Shown here in pieces: positions 46,317-59,500 of a DNA stretch of 64,000 nucleotides. Under the pieces are notes generated by a model. The model worked only from the letters and a program-made list of their open reading frames with translations, ran no database searches and was not told where the DNA came from. The stretch lies in the NCBI GenBank assembly GCA_032718475.1, contig JAUCBJ010000075.1, positions 45,487 to 109,486 of the forward strand. The letters are read 5' to 3'. Position 1 is the first letter of the stretch, and every line of letters starts with the position of its first letter. The stretch is from Nemertoderma westbladi (taxonomy: Eukaryota; Xenacoelomorpha; Nemertodermatida; Nemertodermatidae). Position numbers and translations under genes: made by a program.

Positions 46317-49300
46317 GTAAGAATTAATAGATACAGTACAGTAGTAAGAATTAATAGATACAGTACAGTAGTAAGAATTAATAGATACAATACAGTAGTA
46401 AGAATTAATAGATACAATACAGTAGTAAGAATTAATAGATACAGTACAGTAGTAAGAATTAATAGATACAGTACAGTAGTAAGAATTAATAGATACAATA
46501 CAGTAGTAAGAATTAATAGATACAGTACAGTAGTAAGAATTAATAGATACAGTACAGTAGTAAGAATTAATAGATACAGAACAGTAGTAAGAATTAATAG
46601 ATACAGTACAGTAGTAAGAATTAATAGATACAATACAGTAGTAAGAATTAATAGATACAGTACAGTAGTAAGAATTAATAGATACAGTACAGTAGTAAGA
46701 ATTAATAGATACAGTACAGTAGTAAGAATTAATAGATACAGTACAGTAGTAAGAATTAATAGATACAGAACAGTAGTAAGAATTAATAGATACAATACAA
46801 TAGTAAGAATTAATAGATACAATACAGTAGTAAGAATTAATAGATACAGTACAGTAGTAAGAATTAATAGATACAGTACAGTAGTAAGAATTAATAGATA
46901 CAATACAGTAGTAAGAATTAATAGATACAGTACAGTAGTAAGAATTAATAGATACAGTACAGTAGTAAGAATTAATAGATACAGTACAGTAGTAAGAATT
47001 AATAGATACAATACAGTAGTAAGAATTAATAGATACAGTTACAGTAGTAAGAATTAATAGATACAGTACAGTAGTAAGAATTAATAGATACAATACAGTA
47101 GTAAGAATTAATAGATACAATACAATAGTAAGAATTAATAGATACAATACAGTAGTAAGAATTAATAGATACAATACAGTAGTAAGAATTAATAGATACA
47201 ATACAGTAGTAAGAATTAATAGATACAAGTACAGTAGTAAGAATTAATAGATACAATACAGTAGTAAGAATTAATAGATACAGTACAGTAGTAAGAATTA
47301 ATAGATACAGTACAGTAGTAAGAATTAATAGATACAGTACAGTAGTAAGAATTAATAGATACAGTACAGTAGTAAGAATTAATAGATACAGTACAGTAGT
47401 AAGAATTAATAGATACAGAACAGTAGTAAGAATTAATAGATACAATACAGTAGTAAGAATTAATAGATACAATACAGTAGTAAGAATTAATAGATACAGT
47501 ACAGTAGTAAGAATTAATAGATACAGTACAGTAGTAAGAATTAATAGATACAATACAGTAGTAAGAATTAATAGATACAATACAGTAGTAAGAATTAATA
47601 GATACAGTACAGTAGTAAGAATTAATAGATACAGTACAGTAGTAAGAATTAATAGATACAATACAGTAGTAAGAATTAATAGATACAGTACAGTAGTAAG
47701 AATTAATAGATACAGTACAGTAGTAAGAATTAATAGATACAGAACAGTAGTAAGAATTAATAGATACAGTACAGTAGTAAGAATTAATAGATACAATACA
47801 GTAGTAAGAATTAATAGATACAGTACAGTAGTAAGAATTAATAGATACAGTACAGTAGTAAGAATTAATAGATACAGTACAGTAGTAAGAATTAATAGAT
47901 ACAGTACAGTAGTAAGAATTAATAGATACAGAACAGTAGTAAGAATTAATAGATACAATACAGTAGTAAGAATTAATAGATACAATACAGTAGTAAGAAT
48001 TAATAGATACAGTACAGTAGTAAGAATTAATAGATACAGTACAGTAGTAAGAATTAATAGATACAGTACAGTAGTAAGAATTAATAGATACAGTACAGTA
48101 GTAAGAATTAATAGATACAGAACAGTAGTAAGAATTAATAGATACAGTACAGTAGTAAGAATTAATAGATACAATACAGTAGTAAGAATTAATAGATACA
48201 GTTAAGTAGTAAGAATTAATAGATACAGTACAGTAGTAAGAATTAATAGATACAATACAGTAGTAAGAATTAATAGATACAATACAATAGTAAGAATTAA
48301 TAGATACAATACAGTAGTAAGAATTAATAGATACAGTACAGTAGTAAGAATTAATAGATACAGTACAGTAGTAAGAATTAATAGATACAATACAATAGTA
48401 AGAATTAATAGATACAATACAGAAGTAAGAATTAATAGATACAGTACAGTAGTAAGAATTAATAGATACAGTACAGTAGTAAGAATTAATAGATACAATA
48501 CAGTAGTAAGAATTAATAGATACAGTACAGTAGTAAGAATTAATAGATACAGTACAGTAGTAAGAATTAATAGATACAGAACAGTAGTAAGAATTAATAG
48601 ATACAGTACAGTAGTAAGAATTAATAGATACAATACAATAGTAAGAATTAATAGATACAGTACAGTAGTAAGAATTAATAGATACAGTACAGCAGTAAGA
48701 ATTAATAGATACAGTACAGTAGTAAGAATTAATAGATACAGTACAGTAGTAAGAATTAATAGATACAGTACAGTAGTAAGAATTAATAGATACAATACAG
48801 TAGTAAGAATTAATAGATACAATACAGTAGTAAGAATTAATAGATACAGTACAGTAGTAAGAATTAATAGATACAGTACAGTAGTAAGAATTAATAGATA
48901 CAGTACAGTAGTAAGAATTAATAGATACAGTACAGTAGTAAGAATTAATAGATACAGTACAGTAGTAAGAATTAATAGATACAGTACAGTAGTAAGAATT
49001 AATAGATACAATACAGTAGTAAGAATTAATAGATACAGTTAAGTAGTAAGAATTAATAGATACAGTACAGTAGTAAGAATTAATAGATACAATACAGTAG
49101 TAAGAATTAATAGATACAATACAATAGTAAGAATTAATAGATACAATACAGTAGTAAGAATTAATAGATACAGTACAGTAGTAAGAATTAATAGATACAG
49201 TACAGTAGTAAGAATTAATAGATACAGTACAGTAGTAAGAATTAATAGATACAGTACAGTAGTAAGAATTAATAGATACAGTACAGTAGTAAGAATTAAT

Positions 49301-49461
49301 AGATACAGTACAGTAGTAAGAATTAATAGATACAGTACAGTAGTAAGAATTAATAGATACAATACAGCAGTAAGAATTTATAGATACAGTACAGTAGTAA
49401 GAATTAATAGATACAATACAGTAGTAAGAATTAATAGATACAATACAGTAGTAAGAATTAA
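46317..49461. repeat. 27-bp minisatellite, middle part
   Basis: Direct continuation of 32546-34426, interrupted by the retrotransposon. It contains about 115 units with the same core variants, among them single-base deviations such as GTTACAGT (47038) and AAGTACAGT (47227) that change the reading frame of the pseudo-ORFs. Confidence 0.95.
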
Positions 49462-50233
49462 GGGGTCATCCATAAAAGACGTCCGAGAAAATCCCGAATT
49501 TTTGGACCCCCCCCCTCCCCCCTGTCCGCGAATGTCCGGTTTTTGAACCCCCCCCCCCCTCCCCCCTATTCGGACGTCCGAATTTTAAAAAATAAAACAG
49601 AAAACAAATACACGAATTATTGCTGTACATTGCTTTATCTTTTTTGAGCAAGTTCCATTCTTCTTGCCCCTTTCGGAATTGCTTCTCTCTAGATAACTCG
49701 CTATGCGACTTTCTATATAGTTCGATAAATTTATTGTATTCCGACATTGCTGGGAGTTATTACCGGTACCGGTAGCCTATTTATCGTGCAGCCTTAGGTC
49801 TGCCGGGAGTGGGCACTAGTAAAGAATAGGGGACCGCAGTACTGACCAGTACATTATCAAACTGAAACTACTTATTAGCCAGTATAATATAGCGTTACGG
49901 TACGGGCTTAATACATTGTAATACATGATAAACTTCACGTATACTGTACAGTGTACAGGTACACCCATCAAGGGTTAGGTTGGCCGTCTCCCCAGATTCT
50001 GAAACTTGAAACTGAAACGTTTACTTTCACTTTAAATATGCGGGGCCTAGGTGCCCATCCCAAAGTTAAGTTTAGACTACATTTGGCCATATGGGCTGCA
50101 AAGTTGACAATAAAAAATTTAAAAACAGACGTCCGAATTTTGCTACACCCCCCCCCCCCCTGTCCGTAAATGTCCGGATTTGGCCAACCCCCCTCCCCCC
50201 CCTCTAGCTCGGACGTCTTTTATGGATGACCCC
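49462..50233. mobile_element. Harbinger-like DNA element inserted in the 27-bp array
   Basis: The ends are 26-bp perfect inverted repeats beginning GGGGTCATCCATAAAAGACG. The host unit is duplicated by TAA (49459-49461 and 50234-50236), which fits the TWA target preference of PIF/Harbinger elements. Poly-C-rich blocks lie inside both ends. At 772 bp it cannot encode a full transposase, so it is non-autonomous. Confidence 0.75.
49634..49747 (-). CDS. Exon-like coding stretch inside the Harbinger-like element
   Basis: From ATG 49747 (context AGCAATGT) the minus strand reads a convincing helical, charged sequence (MSEYNKFIELYRKS onwards, with REKQFRKGQEEWNLLKK) for about 38 codons. It then turns into low-complexity sequence near GCAATG|GTAC-like TGTACAG, a possible donor. 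It may be the first exon of an element-encoded protein left after deletion, or a captured host exon. Family unknown. Confidence 0.4.
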
Positions 50234-53200
50234 TAATAGATAAAGTACAGTAGTAAGAATTAATAGATACAATACAGTAGTAAGAATTAATAGATACAGT
50301 ACAGTAGTAAGAATTAATAGATACAGTACAGTAGTAAGAATTAATAGATACAGTACAGTAGTAAGAATTAATAGATACAGTACAGTAGTAAGAATTAATA
50401 GATACAGTACAGTAGTAAGAATTAATAGATACAGTACAGTAGTAAGAATTAATAGATACAGTACAGTAGTAAGAATTAATAGATACAGTACAGTAGTAAG
50501 AATTAATAGATACAATACAGTAGTAAGAATTAATAGATACAGTACAGTAGTAAGAATTAATAGATACAGTACAGTAGTAAGAATTAATAGATACAGTACA
50601 GTAGTAAGAATTAATAGATACAGTACAGTAGTAAGAATTAATAGATACAGTACAGTAGTAAGAATTAATAGATACAATACAGTAGTAAGAATTAATAGAT
50701 ACAGTACAGTAGTAAGAATTAATAGATACAGTACAGTAGTAAGAATTAATAGATACAGATACAGTAGTAAGAATTAATAGATACAATACAGTAGTAAGAA
50801 TTAATAGATACAGTACAGTAGTAAGAATTAATAGATACAGTACAGTAGTAAGAATTAATAGATACAGTACAGTAGTAAGAATTAATAGATACAATACAGT
50901 AGTAAGAATTAATAGATACAGTACAGTAGTAAGAATTAATAGATACAGTACAGTAGTAAGAATTAATAGATACAGTACAGTAGTAAGAATTAATAGATAC
51001 AGTACAGTAGTAAGAATTAATAGATACAGTACAGTAGTAAGAATTAATAGATACAGTACAGTAGTAAGAATTAATAGATACAGTACAGTAGTAAGAATTA
51101 ATAGATACAGTACAGTAGTAAGAATTAATAGATACAGTACAGTAGTAAGAATTAATAGATACAGTACAGTAGTAAGAATTAATAGATACAATACAGTAGT
51201 AAGAATTAATAGATACAGTACAGTAGTAAGAATTAATAGATACAGTACAGTAGTAAGAATTAATAGATACAGTACAGTAGTAAGAATTAATAGATACAGT
51301 ACAGTAGTAAGAATTAATAGATACAGTACAGTAGTAAGAATTAATAGATACAGTACAGTAGTAAGAATTAATAGATACAGTACAGTAGTAAGAATTAATA
51401 GATACAATACAGTAGTAAGAATTAATAGATACAGTACAGTAGTAAGAATTAATAGATACAGAACAGTAGTAAGAATTAATAGATACAGTACAGTAGTAAG
51501 AATTAATAGATACAGTACAGTAGTAAGAATTAATAGATACAGAACAGTAGTAAGAATTAATAGATACAATACAGTAGTAAGAATTAATAGATACAGTACA
51601 GTAGTAAGAATTAATAGATACAGAACAGTAGTAAGAATTAATAGATACAGTACAGTAGTAAGAATTAATAGATACAGTACAGTAGTAAGAATTAATAGAT
51701 ACAGTACAGTAGTAAGAATTAATAGATACAGTACAGTAGTAAGAATTAATAGATACAGTACAGTAGTAAGAATTAATAGATACAGTACAGTAGTAAGAAT
51801 TAATAGATACAATACAGTAGTAAGAATTAATAGATACAGTACAGTAGTAAGAATTAATAGATACAGTACAGTAGTAAGAATTAATAGATACAGTACAGTA
51901 GTAAGAATTAATAGATACAGTACAGTAGTAAGAATTAATAGATACAGTACAGTAGTAAGAATTAATAGATACAGTACAGTAGTAAGAATTAATAGATACA
52001 GTACAGTAGTAAGAATTAATAGATACAGTACAGTAGTAAGAATTAATAGATACAGTACAGTAGTAAGAATTAATAGATACAATACAGTAGTAAGAATTAA
52101 TAGATACAGTACAGTAGTAAGAATTAATAGATACAGTACAGTAGTAAGAATTAATAGATACAATACAGTAGTAAGAATTAATAGATACAGTACAGTAGTA
52201 AGAATTAATAGATACAGTACAGTAGTAAGAATTAATAGATACAGTACAGTAGTAAGAATTAATAGATACAGTACAGTAGTAAGAATTAATAGATACAGTA
52301 CAGTAGTAAGAATTAATAGATACAGTACAGTAGTAAGAATTAATAGATACAGTACAGTAGTAAGAATTAATAGATACAATACAGTAGTAAGAATTAATAG
52401 ATACAGTTAAGTAGTAAGAATTAATAGATACAGAACAGTAGTAAGAATTAATAGATACAGTACAGTAGTAAGAATTAATAGATACAGTACAGTAGTAAGA
52501 ATTAATAGATACAGAACAGTAGTAAGAATTAATAGATACAGTACAGTAGTAAGAATTAATAGATACAGTACAGTAGTAAGAATTAATAGATACAGTACAG
52601 TAGTAAGAATTAATAGATACAGTACAGTAGTAAGAATTAATAGATACAGTACAGTAGTAAGAATTAATAGATACAGTACAGTAGTAAGAATTAATAGATA
52701 CAGTACAGTAGTAAGAATTAATAGATACAGTACAGTAGTAAGAATTAATAGATACAGAACAGTAGTAAGAATTAATAGATACAGTACAGTAGTAAGAATT
52801 AATAGATACAGTACAGTAGTAAGAATTAATAGATACAGTACAGTAGTAAGAATTAATAGATACAGTACAGTAGTAAGAATTAATAGATACAATACAGTAG
52901 TAAGAATTAATAGATACAGTACAGTAGTAAGAATTAATAGATACAGTACAGTAGTAAGAATTAATAGATACAGTACAGTAGTAAGAATTAATAGATACAG
53001 TACAGTAGTAAGAATTAATAGATACAGTACAGTAGTAAGAATTAATAGATACAGTACAGTAGTAAGAATTAATAGATACAGTACAGTAGTAAGAATTAAT
53101 AGATACAATACAGTAGTAAGAATTAATAGATACAGTACAGTAGTAAGAATTAATAGATACAGTACAGTAGTAAGAATTAATAGATACAATACAGTAGTAA

Positions 53201-54928
53201 GAATTAATAGATACAGTACAGTAGTAAGAATTAATAGATACAGTACAGTAGTAAGAATTAATAGATACAGTACAGTAGTAAGAATTAATAGATACAGTAC
53301 AGTAGTAAGAATTAATAGATACAGTACAGTAGTAAGAATTAATAGATACAATACAGTAGTAAGAATTAATAGATACAGTTAAGTAGTAAGAATTAATAGA
53401 TACAGAACAGTAGTAAGAATTAATAGATACAGTACAGTAGTAAGAATTAATAGATACAGTACAGTAGTAAGAATTAATAGATACAGTACAGTAGTAAGAA
53501 TTAATAGATACAATACAGTAGTAAGAATTAATAGATACAGTTAAGTAGTAAGAATTAATAGATACAGAACAGTAGTAAGAATTAATAGATACAGTACAGT
53601 AGTAAGAATTAATAGATACAGTACAGTAGTAAGAATTAATAGATACAGTACAGTAGTAAGAATTAATAGATACAGTTACAGTAGTAAGAATTAATAGATA
53701 CAGTACAGTAGTAAGAATTAATAGATACAGTACAGTAGTAAGAATTAATAGATACAATACAGTAGTAAGAATTAATAGATACAGTACAGTAGTAAGAATT
53801 AATAGATACAGTACAGTAGTAAGAATTAATAGATACAGTACAGTAGTAAGAATTAATAGATACAGTACAGTAGTAAGAATTAATAGATACAGTACAGTAG
53901 TAAGAATTAATAGATACAGTACAGTAGTAAGAATTAATAGATACAGTACAGTAGTAAGAATTAATAGATACAGTACAGTAGTAAGAATTAATAGATACAG
54001 TACAGTAGTAAGAATTAATAGATACAATACAGTAGTAAGAATTAATAGATACAGTACAGTAGTAAGAATTAATAGATACAGTACAGTAGTAAGAATTAAT
54101 AGATACAATACAGTAGTAAGAATTAATAGATACAGTACAGTAGTAAGAATTAATAGATACAGTACAGTAGTAAGAATTAATAGATACAGTACAGTAGTAA
54201 GAATTAATAGATACAGTACAGTAGTAAGAATTAATAGATACAGTACAGTAGTAAGAATTAATAGATACAGTACAGTAGTAAGAATTAATAGATACAGTAC
54301 AGTAGTAAGAATTAATAGATACAATACAGTAGTAAGAATTAATAGATACAGTTAAGTAGTAAGAATTAATAGATACAGAACAGTAGTAAGAATTAATAGA
54401 TACAGTACAGTAGTAAGAATTAATAGATACAGTACAGTAGTAAGAATTAATAGATACAGTACAGTAGTAAGAATTAATAGATACAATACAGTAGTAAGAA
54501 TTAATAGATACAGTTAAGTAGTAAGAATTAATAGATACGGTACAGTAGTAAGAATTAATAGATACAGTACAGTAGTAAGAATTAATAGATACAGAACAGT
54601 AGTAAGAATTAATAGATACAATACAGTAGTAAGAATTAATAGATACAGTTAAGTAGTAAGAATTAATAGATACAGAACAGTAGTAAGAATTAATAGATAC
54701 AGTACAGTAGTAAGAATTAATAGATACAGTACAGTAGTAAGAATTAATAGATACAGTACAGTAGTAAGAATTAATAGATACAGTTAAGTAGTAAGAATTA
54801 ATAGATACAGTACAGTAGTAAGAATTAATAGATACAGTACAGTAGTAAGAATTAATAGATACAATACAGTAGTAAGAATTAATAGATACAGTACAGTAGT
54901 AAGAATTAATAGATACAGTACAGTAGAA
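50234..54928. repeat. 27-bp minisatellite, right part
   Basis: About 174 units. The GTTAAG variant recurs within short GTTAAG-GAACAG-GTACAG blocks near 52406, 53380, 53540, 54350, 54510 and 54650, so block duplication has occurred. Long Tyr/Leu/Ile/Thr-rich minus-strand ORFs (up to 1192 codons) are artefacts. Confidence 0.95.
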
Positions 54929-55066
54929 TATTGTAGATAAGATAAGATGTAGAGGGAAGGAAGTGCCTTGTACCTTTAGTGAGGGTCTTTGTTTCTGTGG
55001 GGCGAGCCACGAAGTTGGCGGAGCCTTAGCGAATTGACACTGTTAGGGGGTGGGTCAATTTATGCA

Positions 55067-55133
55067 AATAGTTGTCGTCGTCGTCGTCGTCGTTGCCGTC
55101 GTCGTCGTCGTCGTCGTTGTCGTCGTCGTCGTC
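55067..55133 (+). repeat. GTC trinucleotide microsatellite
   Basis: About 20 GTC units with GTT and GCC interruptions. The same short GTTGTCGTCGTT word occurs at the junctions of the 315-bp units that follow, which suggests it seeded from them. Confidence 0.9.
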
Positions 55134-56038
55134 GTTACGATTTTGACATGCTAATAACTTTGTCGGATTTAAAGCTGCCAAGTTGAAAATTTGTAGGTAT
55201 CAATATGAGCAAAAGTTGAGATTTTTGAGAGACTTTCAGACACCATCAGTGCAATGGTCTCCCGCTAGAGGGCCACATGTCTAAACATTAAATGCCCTCC
55301 CATTTCTTTGCTTTTAATCCGTTTAAGCTGAAACTTGGCAGATATGTATTAGACCATTAGCTGCGACTTTCAAAGGAGGCGAATCCATCTGCAGTTCTCC
55401 AGTCTGCCGCTAGAGGGCCAAAGGTCTGAAAGTGAAATCGTTGTCGTCGTTATGATATTGACATGCTAATAACTTTGTCGGATTTAAAGCTGCCAAGTTG
55501 AAAATTTGTAGGTATCAATATGAGCTAAAGTTGAGATTTTTGAGAGACTTTCAGACACCATCAGTGCAATGGTCTCCCGCTGCGGGCCACATGTCTAAAC
55601 ATTAAATGCCCTCCCATTTCTTTGCTTTTAATCGGTTTAGGCTGAAACTTGGCAGATATGTATTAGACCATTAGCTGTGACTTTCAAAGGAGGCGAATCC
55701 ATCTGCAGTTCTCCAGTCTGCCGCTAGAGGGCCAAAGGTCTGAAAGTGAAATCGTTGTCGTCGTTACGATTTTGACATGCTAATAACTTTGTCGGATTTA
55801 AAGCTGCCAAGTTGAAAATTTGTAGGTATCAATATGAGCAAAAGTTGAGATTTTTGAGAGACTTTCAGACACCATCAGTGCAATGGTCTCCCGCTAGAGG
55901 GCCACATGTCTAAACATTAAATGCCCTCCCATTTCTTTGCTTTTAATCCGTTTAAGCTGAAACTTGGCAGATATGTATTAGACCATTAGCTATGACTTTC
56001 AAAGGAGGCGAATCCATCTGCAGTTCTCCAGTCTGCCA
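55134..56038. repeat. 315-bp tandem repeat, almost three units
   Basis: Units start at 55134, 55449 and 55763 with GTTA(C/T)GATTTTGACATGCT and are very similar to each other; the third lacks the last about 40 bp. Each has GCTAGAGGGCCA-type words twice, except for one deletion at 55580. No coding capacity. It lies in the intron between exons 1 and 2. Confidence 0.92.
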
Positions 56039-56323
56039 GATGTTCAGAGCAGATTTTGTTATTTATTTTTAATTTTATGTTCTAGAACATATTCACTGAT
56101 TATTGAAAAAGAGTGTTATTTGTAATCTTTTCAAAAATGTTTTGGAATAAAAAAATATGTTGAGGAAATTTTCTTAAATAATAGCTAACATGATGAAGAA
56201 CATTAACAAAATTGGGAAAAACTAGATAGTATTTATAAGAAATAAAAAAAAATAGTAAAAAATCAACACTACACAACATCACTACACAAATTGACGATGC
56301 AGTAAATAGTTGTCATTACTTAC
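56039..56323 (-). other. 5' end of the intron after exon 1
   Basis: AT-rich sequence leading on the minus strand from donor AAA|GTAAGT. No other feature is seen. Confidence 0.6.
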
Positions 56324-56461
56324 TTTATCCTTGGTGCCGAGCATAATTCTAGAATTTAACAGGGAATTCTGCAAATTTATCTCAGAGCTTTCCAAATATG
56401 AGACCATCGTCTTGAGACCCGCTAATTCCAATTGTAATTCTCTCGTTGTATTTTCCGACGT
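56324..56461 (-). CDS. Coiled-coil protein gene, exon 1 of those visible
   Basis: A 138-bp phase-0 exon (46 codons) with acceptor TTTTAGCTTCAG and a near-consensus donor AAA|GTAAGT on the minus strand. It reads TSENTTRELQLELAGLK and ends GTKDK, rich in Leu and Glu/Lys in heptad spacing. The other two frames contain stops. The alternative acceptor TTTTAG would add two codons (LQ). It joins in phase to the exon at 32179-32346 across a 24-kb intron. Earlier exons must lie beyond the right edge. Confidence 0.75.
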
Positions 56462-56527
56462 CTGAAGCTAAAAGTTTAAAAGTAAAAAGTTAAAACAGAT
56501 CCAAAACAACAAGTATCTAAGCTTCTA

Positions 56528-59500
56528 ACCACCTTCAGTAACCTTCTGTCTCCAACATTCACTAACCTTCAATCTCCAACCTTCACTAACCTTCTGTCTC
56601 CAACCTTCACTAACCTTCTATCTCCAACCTTCACGAAACTTCTGCCTCCAACCTTCACTAACCTTCTGTCTCCAACCTTCTGTCTCCAACCTTCACTAAC
56701 CTTCTGCCTCCAACCTTCACTAACCTTCTGCCTCCAACCTTCACTAACCTTCTGTCTCCAACCTTCTGTCTCCAACCTTCTGTCTCCAACCTTCACTAAC
56801 CTTCTGCCTCCAACCTTCACTAACCTTCTGTCTCCAACCTTCACTAACCTTCTGTCTCCAACCTTCACTAACCTTCTATCTCCATCCTTCACTAACATTC
56901 TGTCCCCAACCTTCACTAACCTTCTGTCTCCAACCTTCACTAACCTTCTGTCTCCAACCTTCACTAACCTTCTGTCTCCAACCTTCACTAATCTTCTGTC
57001 TCCAACCTTCACTAACCTTCTATCCTCAACCTTCTGTCTCCAACCTTCACTAACCTTCTGTCTCCAACCTTCACTAACCTTCTATCCTCAACCTTCTGTC
57101 TCCAATCTTCACTAACCTTCTGTCTCCAACCTTCACTAGCCTTCTGTATCCATCCTTCACTAACCTTCTGCCTCCAGCCTTCACTAACCTTCTGTCTCCA
57201 ACCTTCACTAACCTTCTATCCTCAACCTTCTGTCTCCAACCTTCACTAACCTTCTGTCTCCAACCTTCACTAACCTTCTATCCTCAACCTTCTGTCTCCA
57301 ATCTTCACTAACCTTCTGTCTCCAACCTTCACTAACCTTCTGTATCCATCCTTCACTAACCTTCTGCCTCCAACCTTCACTAACCTTCTGTCTCCAACCT
57401 TCACTAACCTTCTGCCTCCAACCTTCACTAACCTTCTGTCTCCAACCTTCACTAACCTTCTGTCTCCAACCTTCACTAACCTTCTGTCTCCAGCCTTCAC
57501 TAACCTTCTGTCTCCAACATTCACCAACCTTCTGTCTCCAACCTTCACTAACCTTCTGTCTCCAACCTTCACTAACCTTCTGTCTCCAACCTTCACCAAC
57601 CTTCTGTCTCCAACCTTCACTAACCTTCTGTCTCCAACCTTCACCAACCTTCACCAACCTTCTGTCTCCAACCTTCACTAACCTTCTGTCTCCAACCTTC
57701 ACCAACCTTCACTAACCTTCTGTATCCATCCTTCACTAACCTTCTGTCTCCAACCTTCACTAACCTTCTGTCTCCAACCTTCACCAACTTTCTGTCTCCA
57801 ACCTTCACTAACCTTCTGTCTCCAACCTTCACCAACCTTCACCAACCTTCTGTCTCCAACCTTCACTAACCTTCTGTCTCCAACCTTCACCAACCTTCTG
57901 TCTTCAACCTTCACCAACCTTCACTAACCTTCTGTATCCATCCTTCACTAACCTTCTGCCTCCAACCTTCACTAACCTTCTGTCTCCAACCTTCACCAAC
58001 CTTCACTAACCTTCTGTCTCCAACCTTCTGTCTCCAACCTTCTATCTCCAACCTTCACTAACCTTCTATCGCCAACCTTCACTAACCTTCTGTCTCCAAC
58101 CTTCACCAACCTTCACCAACCTTCACCAACCTTCACTAACCTTCTGTCTCCAACCTTCACCAACCTTCACCAACCTTCTGTCTCCAACCTTCACTAACCT
58201 TCTGTCTCCAACCTTCACCAACCTTCTGTCTTCAACCTTCACCAACCTTCACTAACCTTCTGTATCCATCCTTCACTAACCTTCTGTCTCCAACCTTCAC
58301 CAACCTTCTATCCAACCTTCACTAACCTTCTGTCTCCAACCTTCACTCAACCTTCTATCTCCAACCTTCACTAACCTTCTATCGCCAACCTTCACTAACC
58401 TTCTGTCTCCAACCTTCACCAACCTTCACTAACCTTCTGTCTCCAACCTTCACTAACCTTCTGTCTCCAACCTTCACCAACCTTCTGTCTCAACCTTCAC
58501 CAACCTTCACTAACCTTCTGTCTCCAACCTTCACTAACCTTCTGTCTCCAACCTTCACCAACCTTCACCAACCTTCTGTCTCCAACCTTCACTAACCTTC
58601 TGTCTCCAACCTTCACCAACCTTCTGTCTTCAACCTTCACCAACCTTCACTAACCTTCTGCATCCATCCTTCACTAACCTTCTGCCTCCAACCTTCACTA
58701 ACCTTCTGTCCTCCAACCTTCACTAACCTTCTGTCTCCAACCTTCACTAACCTTCTATCTCCAACCTTCACTAACCTTCTATCGCCAACCTTCACTAACC
58801 TTCTGTCTCCAACCTTCACTAACCTTCTGTCTCCAACCTTCACTAACCTTCTGTCTCCAACCTTCACTAACCTTCTGTCTCCAACCTTCACTAACCTTCT
58901 GTCTCCAACCTTCACTAACCTTCTGTCTCCAACCTTCACTAACCTTCTGTCTCCAACCTTCACTAACCTTCTGTCTCCAACCTTCACTAACCTTCTGTCT
59001 CCAACCTTCACTAACCTTCTGTCTCCAACCTTCACTAACCTTCTGTCTCCAACCTTCACTAACCTTCTGTCTCCAACCTTCACTAACCTTCTGTATCCAT
59101 CCTTCACTAACCTTCTGCCTCCAACCTTCACTAACCTTCTGTCTCCAACCTTCACTAACCTTCTATCTCCAACCTTCACTAACCTTCTATCGCCAACCTT
59201 CACTAACCTTCTGTCTCCAACCTTCACCAACCTTCTGTCTCCAACCTTCACTAACCTTCTGTCTCCAACCTTCACTAACCTTCTATCTCCAACCTTCACT
59301 AACCTTCTATCGCCAACCTTCACTAACCTTCTGTCTCCAACCTTCACCAACCTTCTGTCTCCAACCTTCACTAACCTTCTGTCTCCAACCTTCACTAACC
59401 TTCTGTCTCCAACCTTCACTAACCTTCTGTCTCCAACCTTCACTAACCTTCTGTCTCCAACCTTCACTAACCTTCTGTCTCCAACCTTCACTAACCTTCT

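Noticed and set aside
49951-50169. 72-residue plus-strand ORF in the Harbinger-like element
   Set aside because: Ends in a poly-C-encoded Pro tract and has no context; probably chance.
46226-54324. Long minus-strand ORFs of a hydrophobic nine-residue repeat and of a Ser/Tyr/Cys-rich repeat
   Set aside because: Both are frames of the same 27-bp unit; they switch into each other at single-base length changes.
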